Assembly: GCA_016764435.1 (NCBI GenBank)
Contig: JAESRX010000007.1
Location: forward strand, 179,545-243,544
DNA length: 64,000 bases
DNA from: Flavobacteriaceae bacterium
Lineage (GTDB): Bacteria > Bacteroidota > Bacteroidia > Flavobacteriales > Flavobacteriaceae
Reading direction: 5' to 3'
The translations under genes were made by a program, and so were the position numbers. Shown here piece after piece: positions 48,744 through 58,085 of the stretch; position 1 is the stretch's first letter; each line of letters opens with the position of its first letter. The notes beneath the pieces were generated by a model, which saw only the letters and a list, made by a program, of their open reading frames with translations, did not search any database and was not told the DNA's origin.

Positions 48744-49682
48744 ATGATTAATAGACGACACATAAGAGTAAAGGTAATGCAAGGGGTTTATGCCATGCAC
48801 CAATCTAAAAATGATGACCTGATAAGAGAAGAGAAATTATTAAAACTAAGTGTGGATAAAATGCAAGACATGTATGTATTGCTTTTAAGTATGTTAGTTG
48901 AAGTAAGAGATATGGAACGCATCTTTTTAGAGGTGTCTAGTAAGAAAATCCTTGCGACTAAAGAAGAGAAAAAACCCAACCCTAAATTTATTAATAACAA
49001 AGTAATTCAATTGTTGAACGAGAGTAATTCGTTGGCTTTGTATATCGATGAACACAATTTGAATAACTGGTATTTGGATACTGCCTATGTAAAGGATGTC
49101 TGGAAAACCATGAAAGAAAGTGATTTTTATATCGCTTATATGGCGAATGAAAAGAATAGTTTTGAATTAGACAAAGAATTTATCGTGCGTTTATTTAGAG
49201 AAATAGTAGCTCCAAATGAAAAGATAGCTGATTATTTTGAAGATAAAAATATTAGCTGGGTAGATGATATTCCTTTTGTAAATACATGGGTTGCAAAAAC
49301 ATTAAACCAATTAACGCCTCTTAAAGGGATTTATGTAGGAAGTTTATACAAAGATGAAGACGATCAGAAATTCGTATCAGAATTGTTTAGGAAAACGGTA
49401 TTAAACGATCGTATTTTAAGTGAGGAGGTTGATCAGAGAACTCCGAACTGGGATATGGAACGTATTGCGGATGTAGATTTGATTTTGATAAAAATGGCGA
49501 TTTGTGAATTTTTAAAATTCCCTTCTATTCCTACACGTGTAACTATTAACGAATACATCGAAATTTCGAAAGATTATTCTACAGAGAAAAGTAGTTTCTT
49601 TATCAATGGTGTTTTAGATAAAATATCAAAAGAATTTGAAAAGTCAAAAAGACTTAATAAAATAGGGAGAGGATTGTTATAA
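48744..49682 (+). CDS. nusB: Transcription antitermination factor NusB
   Basis: 312 aa. INRRHIRVKVMQGVYAMHQ, VDLILIKMAICEFLKFPSIPTRVTINEYIEISKDYSTEKSSFFINGVLDKI. Confidence 0.95.
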   Translation: MINRRHIRVKVMQGVYAMHQSKNDDLIREEKLLKLSVDKMQDMYVLLLSMLVEVRDMERIFLEVSSKKILATKEEKKPNPKFINNKVIQLLNESNSLALYIDEHNLNNWYLDTAYVKDVWKTMKESDFYIAYMANEKNSFELDKEFIVRLFREIVAPNEKIADYFEDKNISWVDDIPFVNTWVAKTLNQLTPLKGIYVGSLYKDEDDQKFVSELFRKTVLNDRILSEEVDQRTPNWDMERIADVDLILIKMAICEFLKFPSIPTRVTINEYIEISKDYSTEKSSFFINGVLDKISKEFEKSKRLNKIGRGLL

Positions 49683-49724
49683 AATTGCTATTTTTACGAA
49701 ATAATTTTTAAAACATTAACCCTT

Positions 49725-50201
49725 ATGAATAAAGTGATTTTCCTTGTGGTAGCATTAATGAGTATTTCATTATTGTTTTCTTGTAAACAAGAGTCAGCCC
49801 TTGCAAAAGTGAAAACAGAAAATATTCTAAAAGCGGAAGCGCGTGACGTACAGATTAGTAAAGGAGGTGCAGTAATGGAATTTGATAAACGAGCCTTTGA
49901 ATTTGGAACAGTAGACGAAGGAACAGTTATCAATGGTGTTTTTAAAATCACCAATGTAGGAAAGTCTGATTTAGTAATTCTATCTGCAAAACCAAGTTGT
50001 GGATGTACGGTTCCTTCTTGGCCAAAAGAACCTATTAAGCCAGGAGATACGGCAGCGTTGACTTTTACATTCAATACCAGAGGGAAACCTAATAAACAGA
50101 ATAAATCGATTACCATTAAATCCAATGCGGAAAAATCTATAGAAGTTTTACGTATTAAAGGATTTGTAACACCAAAGCCTAAAACGGCAGTAACAAAGTA
50201 A
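49725..50201 (+). CDS. DUF1573 lipoprotein
   Basis: 158 aa. Lipobox LLFSCKQ, FEFGTVDEGTVINGVFKITNVGKSDLVILSAKPSCGCTVPSWPKEPIKPG. Confidence 0.93.
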   Translation: MNKVIFLVVALMSISLLFSCKQESALAKVKTENILKAEARDVQISKGGAVMEFDKRAFEFGTVDEGTVINGVFKITNVGKSDLVILSAKPSCGCTVPSWPKEPIKPGDTAALTFTFNTRGKPNKQNKSITIKSNAEKSIEVLRIKGFVTPKPKTAVTK

Positions 50202-50220
50202 TATAAAACTCAAATAATAA

Positions 50221-50541
50221 ATGTTTACAATAATTTCTTTAGCAATAGATACAGAAGGATTAATGGGAATGCTTCCATTCGTACTGATGTTCGTAGTAAT
50301 TTATTTTTTCATGATTCGCCCACAAATGAAGCGTCAGAAAAATGAGAAAAATTTTCAACAAACCATTAAGAAAGGTTCGAAAGTAGTAATGACCAGTGGA
50401 ATTCATGGTAAAATATTAGATTTCGTAGAAAGTGACAATACAGTAATAATAGAGACAGGTGCAGGAAAAATAAAATTTGACCGTGCAGCTATTTCTATGG
50501 AGATGAGTAAAGTATACGCTCCAGTTATAGAGAAAAAATAA
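50221..50541 (+). CDS. yajC: Preprotein translocase subunit YajC
   Basis: 106 aa. MLPFVLMFVVIYFFMIRPQMKRQKNEKNF, GSKVVMTSGIHGKI. Confidence 0.95.
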   Translation: MFTIISLAIDTEGLMGMLPFVLMFVVIYFFMIRPQMKRQKNEKNFQQTIKKGSKVVMTSGIHGKILDFVESDNTVIIETGAGKIKFDRAAISMEMSKVYAPVIEKK

Positions 50542-50562
50542 ATCAGGCAACTTTTTTATAAC

Positions 50563-50631
50563 ATTGTCTTAAAAGATATGCTGTCCTATTGTAAAAGCAA
50601 TGGATAGCTTTCTTTTAAGACAATTTTTTTT
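50563..50631 (+). terminator. Long hairpin with T-run between yajC and ybbR
   Basis: ATTGTCTTAAAAG (13 bp) pairs CTTTTAAGACAAT, with inner GCTGTCC/GGATAGC and ATTG/CAAT helices, then T8-9. Confidence 0.85.
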
Positions 50632-50675
50632 TGTATTTTTAACGGATATATTCAATTCATCTTAAATAATATCTC

Positions 50676-51650
50676 TTGAAAAAAAAGGTAGCCAGCTCAT
50701 TGGCTTTTTTAAAAAATGACAGGAGCGTTCGAATATTTTCCATTTTTTTAGTGCTGACAACTATCATTTGGTTCTTAATCGAATTATCTAAAACATACAG
50801 TAGTACGGCTTATTTAAAAATCGACTATAAGAATTTAAGTAAGACTCAGATTTTACAGGAGGCACCTTTAAATAAGATTGAAGTAGCGCTTAAGTCTTCC
50901 GGATTCAGTCTTATGGGATACCAATTATTCACAAAAAAAGTGACATTGGATCTAACCGATGCCATTTATACACGTGCGAATCGGCATTTTGTCTTACTAA
51001 ATAATCACCAAATAGAAATAGGTAGTCAACTGTCTTCTGAAACAGAGTTGTTGCGTTTTAACAGAGATACTATCTTTTTTGAATTAGGGGCAACCATTTC
51101 TAAAAAAGTTCCAGTACTGCTGGAATTAGATCTCAGTTATAAACCTGGCTATAATTTAATGAGTGACATTAAAATGACACCTGACAGTGTTGTTATAACG
51201 GGGCCTGAAAAACATATAGATACCATTCAGTATCTATATACGAAAAAGAAGGTACTTACAGAAGTCTACGAGACTATTAATAGCTCCATTCCTTTACTTA
51301 TAAATCCAGCGGTTAACACTATTAGTTATGGAAGTGTTGAGGTAAATGTGACAGCTGTGGTTGAGAAAATCACGGAAGGGAAGCTAATTATTCCTGTTCA
51401 AATTATAAATGTGCCACCAGGGATAACCATTACTACATTTCCGAAAAACATAGAAATTGTATATCAAGTAGGGCTTTCTAATTTTAGTGACATTAATGAA
51501 ACATCTTTTGACGTAGTGTTTGATTATAATTCCTATCTAATAGATTCAACATTAGTGTATTTACTTCCCCGAATAAAGTCCAAAAGTGACTTAGTGCGTT
51601 CCGTGGAAATAAAACCACGAAAAGTAGAGTTTTTAATACAAAAAAAATGA
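50676..51650 (+). CDS. YbbR-like domain protein
   Basis: 324 aa, TTG start. One N-terminal TM helix and YbbR repeats; immediately upstream of coaE. Confidence 0.85.
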   Translation: MKKKVASSLAFLKNDRSVRIFSIFLVLTTIIWFLIELSKTYSSTAYLKIDYKNLSKTQILQEAPLNKIEVALKSSGFSLMGYQLFTKKVTLDLTDAIYTRANRHFVLLNNHQIEIGSQLSSETELLRFNRDTIFFELGATISKKVPVLLELDLSYKPGYNLMSDIKMTPDSVVITGPEKHIDTIQYLYTKKKVLTEVYETINSSIPLLINPAVNTISYGSVEVNVTAVVEKITEGKLIIPVQIINVPPGITITTFPKNIEIVYQVGLSNFSDINETSFDVVFDYNSYLIDSTLVYLLPRIKSKSDLVRSVEIKPRKVEFLIQKK

Positions 51651-52240
51651 TAGTTATTGGACTGACAGGTGGAATTGGAAGTGGAAAAACTACCGTGTTG
51701 AAAATGTTTGAGGCGAAAGGGATTACTACTTATAACGCAGATTTAGAAGCACGTAAACTTATAAATACGTCCCCTGAAATAAGAGAAAATCTAGAGAGGT
51801 TATTTGGAAAAGACGCTTATTTAGGGGAGGAATTGAACAGACCATTTATAGCGAGTATAGTGTTTTCTGACAAGGAAAAATTAGCAGCTTTAAATAAGGC
51901 AACACACCCAAGTTTACATCATCATTTTAAAACATTCTTAGCGAGACAATCAGGAATTTATATTGTTTATGAAGCGGCTATTTTATTAGAGTCCGAAGGC
52001 TACAAGTTATGCGATTATATTATTACTGTGGTGGCGAGTAGCGAAGAGAAATTGAAGCGTATTCAATTACGTGACGGTATGACGGTTTCGGAGATAAGAG
52101 CTCGAATGAACAGTCAAATGTCGGATGCCTTGCGTATTGAAAAGTCTGATTTTGTAATAACCAACAATAGCAAGAGTGGTACGAAACAACAGGTAGCATG
52201 CTTGCATGACCTTTTATCTGATTTGAGTATTGTTAGTTAA
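51647..52240 (+). CDS. coaE: Dephospho-CoA kinase
   Basis: 197 aa. IGLTGGIGSGKTTVLKMFEAKGI, NADLEARKL, EAAILLESEGYKLCDYIITVVA. Confidence 0.96.
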   Translation: MIVIGLTGGIGSGKTTVLKMFEAKGITTYNADLEARKLINTSPEIRENLERLFGKDAYLGEELNRPFIASIVFSDKEKLAALNKATHPSLHHHFKTFLARQSGIYIVYEAAILLESEGYKLCDYIITVVASSEEKLKRIQLRDGMTVSEIRARMNSQMSDALRIEKSDFVITNNSKSGTKQQVACLHDLLSDLSIVS

Positions 52241-52328
52241 ACTCTTAAAATAGTGTTAAAGAACCATTTTTGATGTTAATATTGGTTAAAAATAGTGGCT
52301 GTAAATGTTAAAATATTAAATTTGATGC

Positions 52329-53894
52329 ATGGGTAAAAAAACATTTTTTCTAATTAGTTTCCTCATGAGTGTTGCCTTAATTGGGATTATTTTTGTACAG
52401 GTTAGTTGGATTAAAAACACATTAGATATTCGAGAAAAACAGTTTTCTAGCGATGTGAAATTTGCCTTGGCGAATGTTTCTCAAAATATAACACAAAGAG
52501 AATTTGATGTCTATTTTAAAAAATTCTCAAAATTAGTAGAAACACAAGAGAAATACAAGCCTTCTGATATCAGGAATTTTGTATTTGAACAGGTAGACAC
52601 GGTAAATAACCAACGATTTATCTATTCTAGAAGTATTTTAGAGGAGAACTATAAAATTCCCACTGATTTTTTTAATGATGATTCTATCAACTTTAAAAAG
52701 ATATACAGTAAAGAGGAGGTTATAGTCTTTAGTCATATCCATACGGATGGTGATTTGTCCTCAGAAACACCATCAGAACGATTTGTAAAAGTAGGGCGTT
52801 TTGACGCTTCGGAGAGGGCTGAGTTTTTGAGTTTTATAGATGTTACTGTATCGCGACTTCCGGTAAATATGAGGGTGAGTAATAGAGAACTGAGCATAGA
52901 ACTTGATAAAGAACTAAAAAAAAGAGGGATAGAAACTGATTTTAAATACGGTATTTATAGCAATGGATTGGCCACAAAGGTAAAGTCCGGATATTTTAGA
53001 AAAGAGGTAGGTAAAAGTTATCAAATCCCTATGTTTACGGATAGTGAAGGTGAGAGTAATTATGATTTATTTGTGAGTTTTCCTTCCAAAGAAAAATACA
53101 TAGTATCTTCTATACAACGGAATTTAGTCCTCTCAATATTTTTTATTCTAATTATTATTATTACGTTTATAACCGCATTGTATCAATTGATAAAGCAAAA
53201 GCAGATTTCAGAAATTAAAACTGATTTCATCAATAATATGACCCACGAATTTAAAACACCTATCGCCACCATAAATTTGGCCTTAGATGCTATAAAAAAT
53301 CCAAAGGTGATTCACGATACGGAGAAAATACATCGCTACGTAAAGATGATTCGTGAAGAGAATAAACGAATGCATGCACAGGTAGAAAATGTATTGCGTA
53401 TCTCTAAGTTGGAAAAAAACCAATTAGATATTACTAAGGAAGCGGTGGATATACATGATTTATTAGATGACGCCATGTCTCATATCCATTTGTTATTAGA
53501 GGAGCGTGAGGGCAGAATTGAGTTGCATTTGGAAGCCGTGTTAACGGAATTTTTGGGAAATTCATTTCATTTCACTAATATTATCGTAAATATGTTAGAC
53601 AATGCGATTAAATATTCACCAGAACCTCCACGGATAGATGTGTATACGGAGAATACGGCTAAAAATATAATTATAAAGGTTAAAGATCAAGGTATAGGAA
53701 TGAGCACACATGTTCAGAAGAATATCTTTAAAAAATTCTATCGTGAGGAGACGGGAAATATACACAATGTAAAAGGTCACGGTTTAGGATTAGCATATGT
53801 TAAAAAAATAGTAGAGATACATCAAGGAAGTATTCATGTAGAGAGCGAAAAAGGAAAAGGAAGTACGCTTATTGTGAAGATTCCGTTAATATAA
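52329..53894 (+). CDS. Sensor histidine kinase
   Basis: 521 aa. Two TM helices, FINNMTHEFKTPIATINLALDAI (H box), DNAIKYS, GIGMS, GHGLGLAYVKKI. Confidence 0.95.
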   Translation: MGKKTFFLISFLMSVALIGIIFVQVSWIKNTLDIREKQFSSDVKFALANVSQNITQREFDVYFKKFSKLVETQEKYKPSDIRNFVFEQVDTVNNQRFIYSRSILEENYKIPTDFFNDDSINFKKIYSKEEVIVFSHIHTDGDLSSETPSERFVKVGRFDASERAEFLSFIDVTVSRLPVNMRVSNRELSIELDKELKKRGIETDFKYGIYSNGLATKVKSGYFRKEVGKSYQIPMFTDSEGESNYDLFVSFPSKEKYIVSSIQRNLVLSIFFILIIIITFITALYQLIKQKQISEIKTDFINNMTHEFKTPIATINLALDAIKNPKVIHDTEKIHRYVKMIREENKRMHAQVENVLRISKLEKNQLDITKEAVDIHDLLDDAMSHIHLLLEEREGRIELHLEAVLTEFLGNSFHFTNIIVNMLDNAIKYSPEPPRIDVYTENTAKNIIIKVKDQGIGMSTHVQKNIFKKFYREETGNIHNVKGHGLGLAYVKKIVEIHQGSIHVESEKGKGSTLIVKIPLI

Positions 53895-53900
53895 AAAGAG

Positions 53901-54605
53901 TTGATTATGAGTAAAAACAGAATTTTATTGGTAGAGGATGATCCTAATTTCGGAACGGTTTTAAAAGATTACTTAGGCTTGAACGATTATGTGGTCACCC
54001 TTGCAAAAGACGGTCTAGAAGGACTGATTATGTTTAAGAACGATGAGTATGATATTTGTATTTTGGACGTAATGATGCCTCGTAAAGATGGATTTTCTTT
54101 AGCCAAGGATATACGTGCAACAAATAAAGAAATTCCAATCATTTTTTTAACCGCAAAGACGATGAAAGAAGATGTATTAAAGGGATATCAAGCGGGAGCG
54201 GATGATTATTTAAACAAACCTTTTGACTCTGAAGTATTGTTGTATAAAATTAAAGCCATTTTACAACGGAAACAGATTGGAAGTAATAAGGAAGAAGAGC
54301 GTTTTGAGTTTACTATAGGTAGGTTTGAATTTAATTCCAAATTGAGACATTTAATATTTAATAAAGAGAGTACTCAAAAATTGTCACCAAAGGAAAACAA
54401 GTTATTAAAAATGCTTGCCTTGTACAAAAACGATTTAATGCCTAGAGAATTGGCCTTGACTAAGATTTGGAGAGATGATAACTATTTTACATCTAGGAGT
54501 ATGGATGTTTACATTGCCAAACTTAGAAAATATTTAAAATTGGATTCCGGTGTGGAAATATTAAATATTCATGGGGAAGGGTTTCGTTTAATTGATCAGC
54601 GTTAA
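53901..54605 (+). CDS. OmpR-family response regulator
   Basis: 234 aa. ILLVEDDPNFGTVLKDYL, DICILDVMMPRKDGF, winged-helix C-terminus. Confidence 0.96.
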   Translation: MIMSKNRILLVEDDPNFGTVLKDYLGLNDYVVTLAKDGLEGLIMFKNDEYDICILDVMMPRKDGFSLAKDIRATNKEIPIIFLTAKTMKEDVLKGYQAGADDYLNKPFDSEVLLYKIKAILQRKQIGSNKEEERFEFTIGRFEFNSKLRHLIFNKESTQKLSPKENKLLKMLALYKNDLMPRELALTKIWRDDNYFTSRSMDVYIAKLRKYLKLDSGVEILNIHGEGFRLIDQR

Positions 54606-54636
54606 GTATTTAAGCAATGATCTATAATTTATAAAA

Positions 54637-54665
54637 AAAAGTCTGCCTATGCGGGCTTTTTTTTA
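54637..54665 (+). terminator. Hairpin terminator
   Basis: aaagtctgc-ctat-gcgggcttttttt. Confidence 0.7.
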
Positions 54666-54706
54666 TGGGTTTTAAATTGTAATTTGCCTGTAAAATTTGA
54701 GAAGAG

Positions 54707-55327
54707 ATGGCTAAATTCATAAAATTATACAATGAAAACCCAAACGAACGCGAGATAGATAAGATAGTAACAATCCTAAAAAAAGGAGGGCTGATTATTT
54801 TTCCCACGGATACTGTTTACGGGTTAGGTTGTGATATTACGAATACGAAAGCCATGGAGAAAGTGGCACAATTGAAAGGAATTAAATTGGCGAAAGCTAA
54901 TTTTTCATTCATATGTCACGATTTAAGTAATTTATCCGACTTTGTTAAGCAAATAGATACGCCTACCTATAAAATATTGAAAAAAGCCTTGCCTGGACCT
55001 TATACTTTTGTATTGCCTGCGAGTACTAAATTGCCGAAGGCTTTTAAACACAGAAAAACAGTGGGAATTCGTGTCCCTGACAATACGATTATCAGGGCAT
55101 TAGTAAAAGAATTAGGGAACCCTATTGTATCTACCTCTATTAGAGACGATGATGATGTGGTTGAATACACCACAGATCCTGAATTGATCAATGAAAAATG
55201 GGGGCATATTGTCGATGTAATTATTGACGGTGGTTATGGTGATAATCAAGCCTCTACGGTGGTCGATTTATCACAAGACGAAATAGAAATTATTAGAGAA
55301 GGTAAAGGAACTATCGATTTTCTTTAG
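54707..55327 (+). CDS. L-threonylcarbamoyladenylate synthase-like protein (YciO/Sua5 family)
   Basis: 206 aa. LIIFPTDTVYGLGCDITNTKAMEKVAQLKG, GIRVPDNTIIRALVKELGNPIVSTSI. Confidence 0.93.
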   Translation: MAKFIKLYNENPNEREIDKIVTILKKGGLIIFPTDTVYGLGCDITNTKAMEKVAQLKGIKLAKANFSFICHDLSNLSDFVKQIDTPTYKILKKALPGPYTFVLPASTKLPKAFKHRKTVGIRVPDNTIIRALVKELGNPIVSTSIRDDDDVVEYTTDPELINEKWGHIVDVIIDGGYGDNQASTVVDLSQDEIEIIREGKGTIDFL

Positions 55328-56321
55328 TAAAAATAAATTTCTTGTTTCCTTTTATAAAATAATCCCAAACAATACTTTTACTTCCGTAGTAATCTGTTTT
55401 TTGGCGTTGATAATCTCGTTTATTGAGCATCATAGAAAGGCGTGTATAAAAGCTGAAATGTGCTCTAATAATAGCGTAAGTATGACGGGGTTTTAATTCC
55501 ATCATAAATTTCACGCCTGCAATTCCGTCAAGAATAAGCCTAGTAAAAATCAATAAAAACAGGCCTTTTTTAGGGCAATTCTTTACCAAGTTACACAAGC
55601 TATTTCTAAAGTTAAGATAGGTTTTTTGAGGGTTTAGTTCGTTTAATGTTGCGCCTCCAACATGATATACGGTACTCTGCCCGTTATAATAAATAGAAAG
55701 TCCTAAATTTTGAGCACGCCAGCAAAGGTCTATTTCTTCTTGATGTGCAAAATAATCTTCGTCAAAACCACCAAGCTCATGAAAAACCTTATTTTTAATA
55801 AAAAAACAAGCTCCTGATGCCCAAAATATAGGAAGGGTATCATTGTATTGGTCCTCGTCTTTTTCAATACTGTCAAATATACGACCTCTACAATATGGAT
55901 AGCCATATTTATCAATAAAACCACCGGCGGCACCCGCGTATTCAAACAAGTCTTTTTGTTTAAAATCTAGTATTTTAGGTTGAATTATGGCAATTTCTTC
56001 ATGTGATAAATACATGTTACGTATTGGAATTAGCCAGTTTGCACTGACTTCAATGTCCGAATTTACCAAGGCGTAAATTTCTTCTTTTACAGATTTAAGT
56101 GCGTCATTGTATCCTTTTGCATAGCCTCCATTACGACTGTTCTGAATAATAGTAATTTCTGGGTATTGAGCGCGAATAAACGCCATGGAATCATCTGTAG
56201 AAGCATTGTCTGCAACATATATAGTAGAGTAAGAAGGATCACTATACGCTATAATACTCGGTAAAAATTGTTCTAATAGTTGTTTTCCGTTCCAGTTTAA
56301 GATAACAATGGCAATGTTCAT
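55311..56321 (-). CDS. Family 2 glycosyltransferase (rhamnosyltransferase-like)
   Basis: 336 aa. IAIVILNWNGKQLLEQFLPSI, YVADNASTDDSMAFI, FDEDYFAHQEEIDLCWRAQNLG. Confidence 0.94.
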   Translation of the reverse strand: MNIAIVILNWNGKQLLEQFLPSIIAYSDPSYSTIYVADNASTDDSMAFIRAQYPEITIIQNSRNGGYAKGYNDALKSVKEEIYALVNSDIEVSANWLIPIRNMYLSHEEIAIIQPKILDFKQKDLFEYAGAAGGFIDKYGYPYCRGRIFDSIEKDEDQYNDTLPIFWASGACFFIKNKVFHELGGFDEDYFAHQEEIDLCWRAQNLGLSIYYNGQSTVYHVGGATLNELNPQKTYLNFRNSLCNLVKNCPKKGLFLLIFTRLILDGIAGVKFMMELKPRHTYAIIRAHFSFYTRLSMMLNKRDYQRQKTDYYGSKSIVWDYFIKGNKKFIFTKENR

Positions 56322-56384
56322 GTAAAAAAATATTTTTTCAAATGTAGCTATAATTTCAGCAGTTCTAAAGTTATTAGCGGAAGA

Positions 56385-56834
56385 TTATTTCTTTTTGAAG
56401 GAAGGAATGTCTTTTAAGAATTCGTATTTTTTTTCTTGGAAATTTTGGCGACAGTAATAATGGAGTAATCCATTGGTAACAACGAGGTAAGGAGCTTTTA
56501 GTGCCATGTTATAACGGGCGATTTGATCAAAAACATGTTGTGATATCTTTACAGAAGGTGCTTTACATTCCACAATAATTTCTGGAGTTCCTTGCGTATT
56601 GTAAATAACAATATCGGTACGCTTAGTACGGGTGTTCACCTTGAGCTGTTTTTCAACAGCCATGAGAGAAATTGGATAGTTTTTTTCGGTCACCAAATAA
56701 TGAATATAATGTTGACGTACCCATTCCTCAGGGGTTAAAACAATATATTTTTTTCGAACGATATCAAAAATTAACAGCTTATTTTCGCTACTTTTGACAT
56801 TCAATTTATACGGTGGTAAATTCAGCTGTTGCAT
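56385..56834 (-). CDS. HsdR N-terminal-like (PD-(D/E)XK) domain protein
   Basis: 149 aa. TPEEWVRQHYIHYLVTEKNYPISLMAVEKQLKVNTRTKRTDIVIYNTQGTPEIIVECKAPSV. Confidence 0.88.
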   Translation of the reverse strand: MQQLNLPPYKLNVKSSENKLLIFDIVRKKYIVLTPEEWVRQHYIHYLVTEKNYPISLMAVEKQLKVNTRTKRTDIVIYNTQGTPEIIVECKAPSVKISQHVFDQIARYNMALKAPYLVVTNGLLHYYCRQNFQEKKYEFLKDIPSFKKK

Positions 56835-56863
56835 GCCACAAAAATGCTAATTTTTTTTGATAA

Positions 56864-57868
56864 ATGAACGACTTAAATCAAATTATTGGAGACATAAAAA
56901 AAGGAGACATCAAACCTGTGTACTTGTTAACTGGGGAGGAACCTTATTTTATTGATAAAATTTCTGATTATATAGAAAAAAATATATTATCGGAGGAAGA
57001 GAAAGGCTTCAATCAGATGGTGATGTATGGAGGAGATGTAGAGGTGATGGATATTATTTCCAATGCGAAACGTTTTCCTATGATGGCAGATAGACAGGTG
57101 ATTATTGTAAAGGAAGCACAAGAATTAGCACGTAGTATTGAGTCTTTGGTACATTACGTAGAGCATCCTCAAACGACTACAATGTTGGTTCTCTGTTATA
57201 AATACAAGAAGTTAGACAAGCGTAAAAAGCTGTATAAAGTGATTAAAAAGAACGGTGTTATTTTTGAGGCTAAAAAAATGTATGACAATCAGATTGGTGA
57301 TTGGATACGGAAAGTGCTGTCTGATCATAATTATGGGATAGAAAATAAAGCCGTACAAATGTTGGTGGAATTCTTAGGGACCGATTTGAGCCGTATTTTT
57401 AAAGAACTGGAAAAATTAATGGTGTTGTTACCTGAAAAATCGACAATTAGTGATCAAATAATAGAAGATAATATTGGGATTTCTAAAGATTTTAATAATT
57501 TTGAATTGCGGAAAGCCGTAGGGAATAAGAATGTATTGCTAGCCAATCAAATCATTAATTACTTCAGTCAAAACCCTAAAAACAACCCTCTTGTAATGAC
57601 TATTTCTTTATTGAATAGCTTTTTTACACAGTTGTTTATGTACCATGCATTAAAGGATAAATCAAGACCTAATGTGGCAGCAAAGTTGAAAATAAACCCC
57701 TATTTTGTTGCGGATTATGCCACGGCTGCACGGAATTATCCAATGCGAAAAGTATCGCAAGTAATTTCTACCTTGCGAGAGTCTGATCTAAAAAGTAAAG
57801 GGGTGGGAGCAAATGCTCTTCCTCAAAGTGATTTGTTAAAAGAACTCATCTTTAAAATTATGCACTAA
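56864..57868 (+). CDS. holA: DNA polymerase III subunit delta
   Basis: 334 aa. IKPVYLLTGEEPYFIDKISDYIE, LARSIESLVHYVEHP, LGTDLSRIFKELEKL. Confidence 0.94.
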   Translation: MNDLNQIIGDIKKGDIKPVYLLTGEEPYFIDKISDYIEKNILSEEEKGFNQMVMYGGDVEVMDIISNAKRFPMMADRQVIIVKEAQELARSIESLVHYVEHPQTTTMLVLCYKYKKLDKRKKLYKVIKKNGVIFEAKKMYDNQIGDWIRKVLSDHNYGIENKAVQMLVEFLGTDLSRIFKELEKLMVLLPEKSTISDQIIEDNIGISKDFNNFELRKAVGNKNVLLANQIINYFSQNPKNNPLVMTISLLNSFFTQLFMYHALKDKSRPNVAAKLKINPYFVADYATAARNYPMRKVSQVISTLRESDLKSKGVGANALPQSDLLKELIFKIMH

Positions 57869-58085
57869 CAAGATGTTTAGACCATAGAAGTTAGGATTTC
57901 TAACTTTTTAGTTGACACTATGTGTGAGGTTTTATCGGTATAAATAGAGGTAAGGGGCTTAATCCTCGGTGTTTCTTCTTTTTTATATAAACTTAAAAAG
58001 GACTCCTGTAAAGGTGTCCTTTCTTAATTTTATCAGGTCAAGTGGTTGTGAGACCTGTGCTTAGCTTATTTTCAACTAAATCAGT

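Noticed and set aside
49694-50125. 143-aa minus-strand ORF
   Set aside because: Antisense to the DUF1573 lipoprotein, which has a clear lipobox and CGC motif.
56385-56834. Type I restriction-modification system
   Set aside because: Only an HsdR N-terminal-like domain is present; no helicase/motor, HsdM or HsdS nearby.
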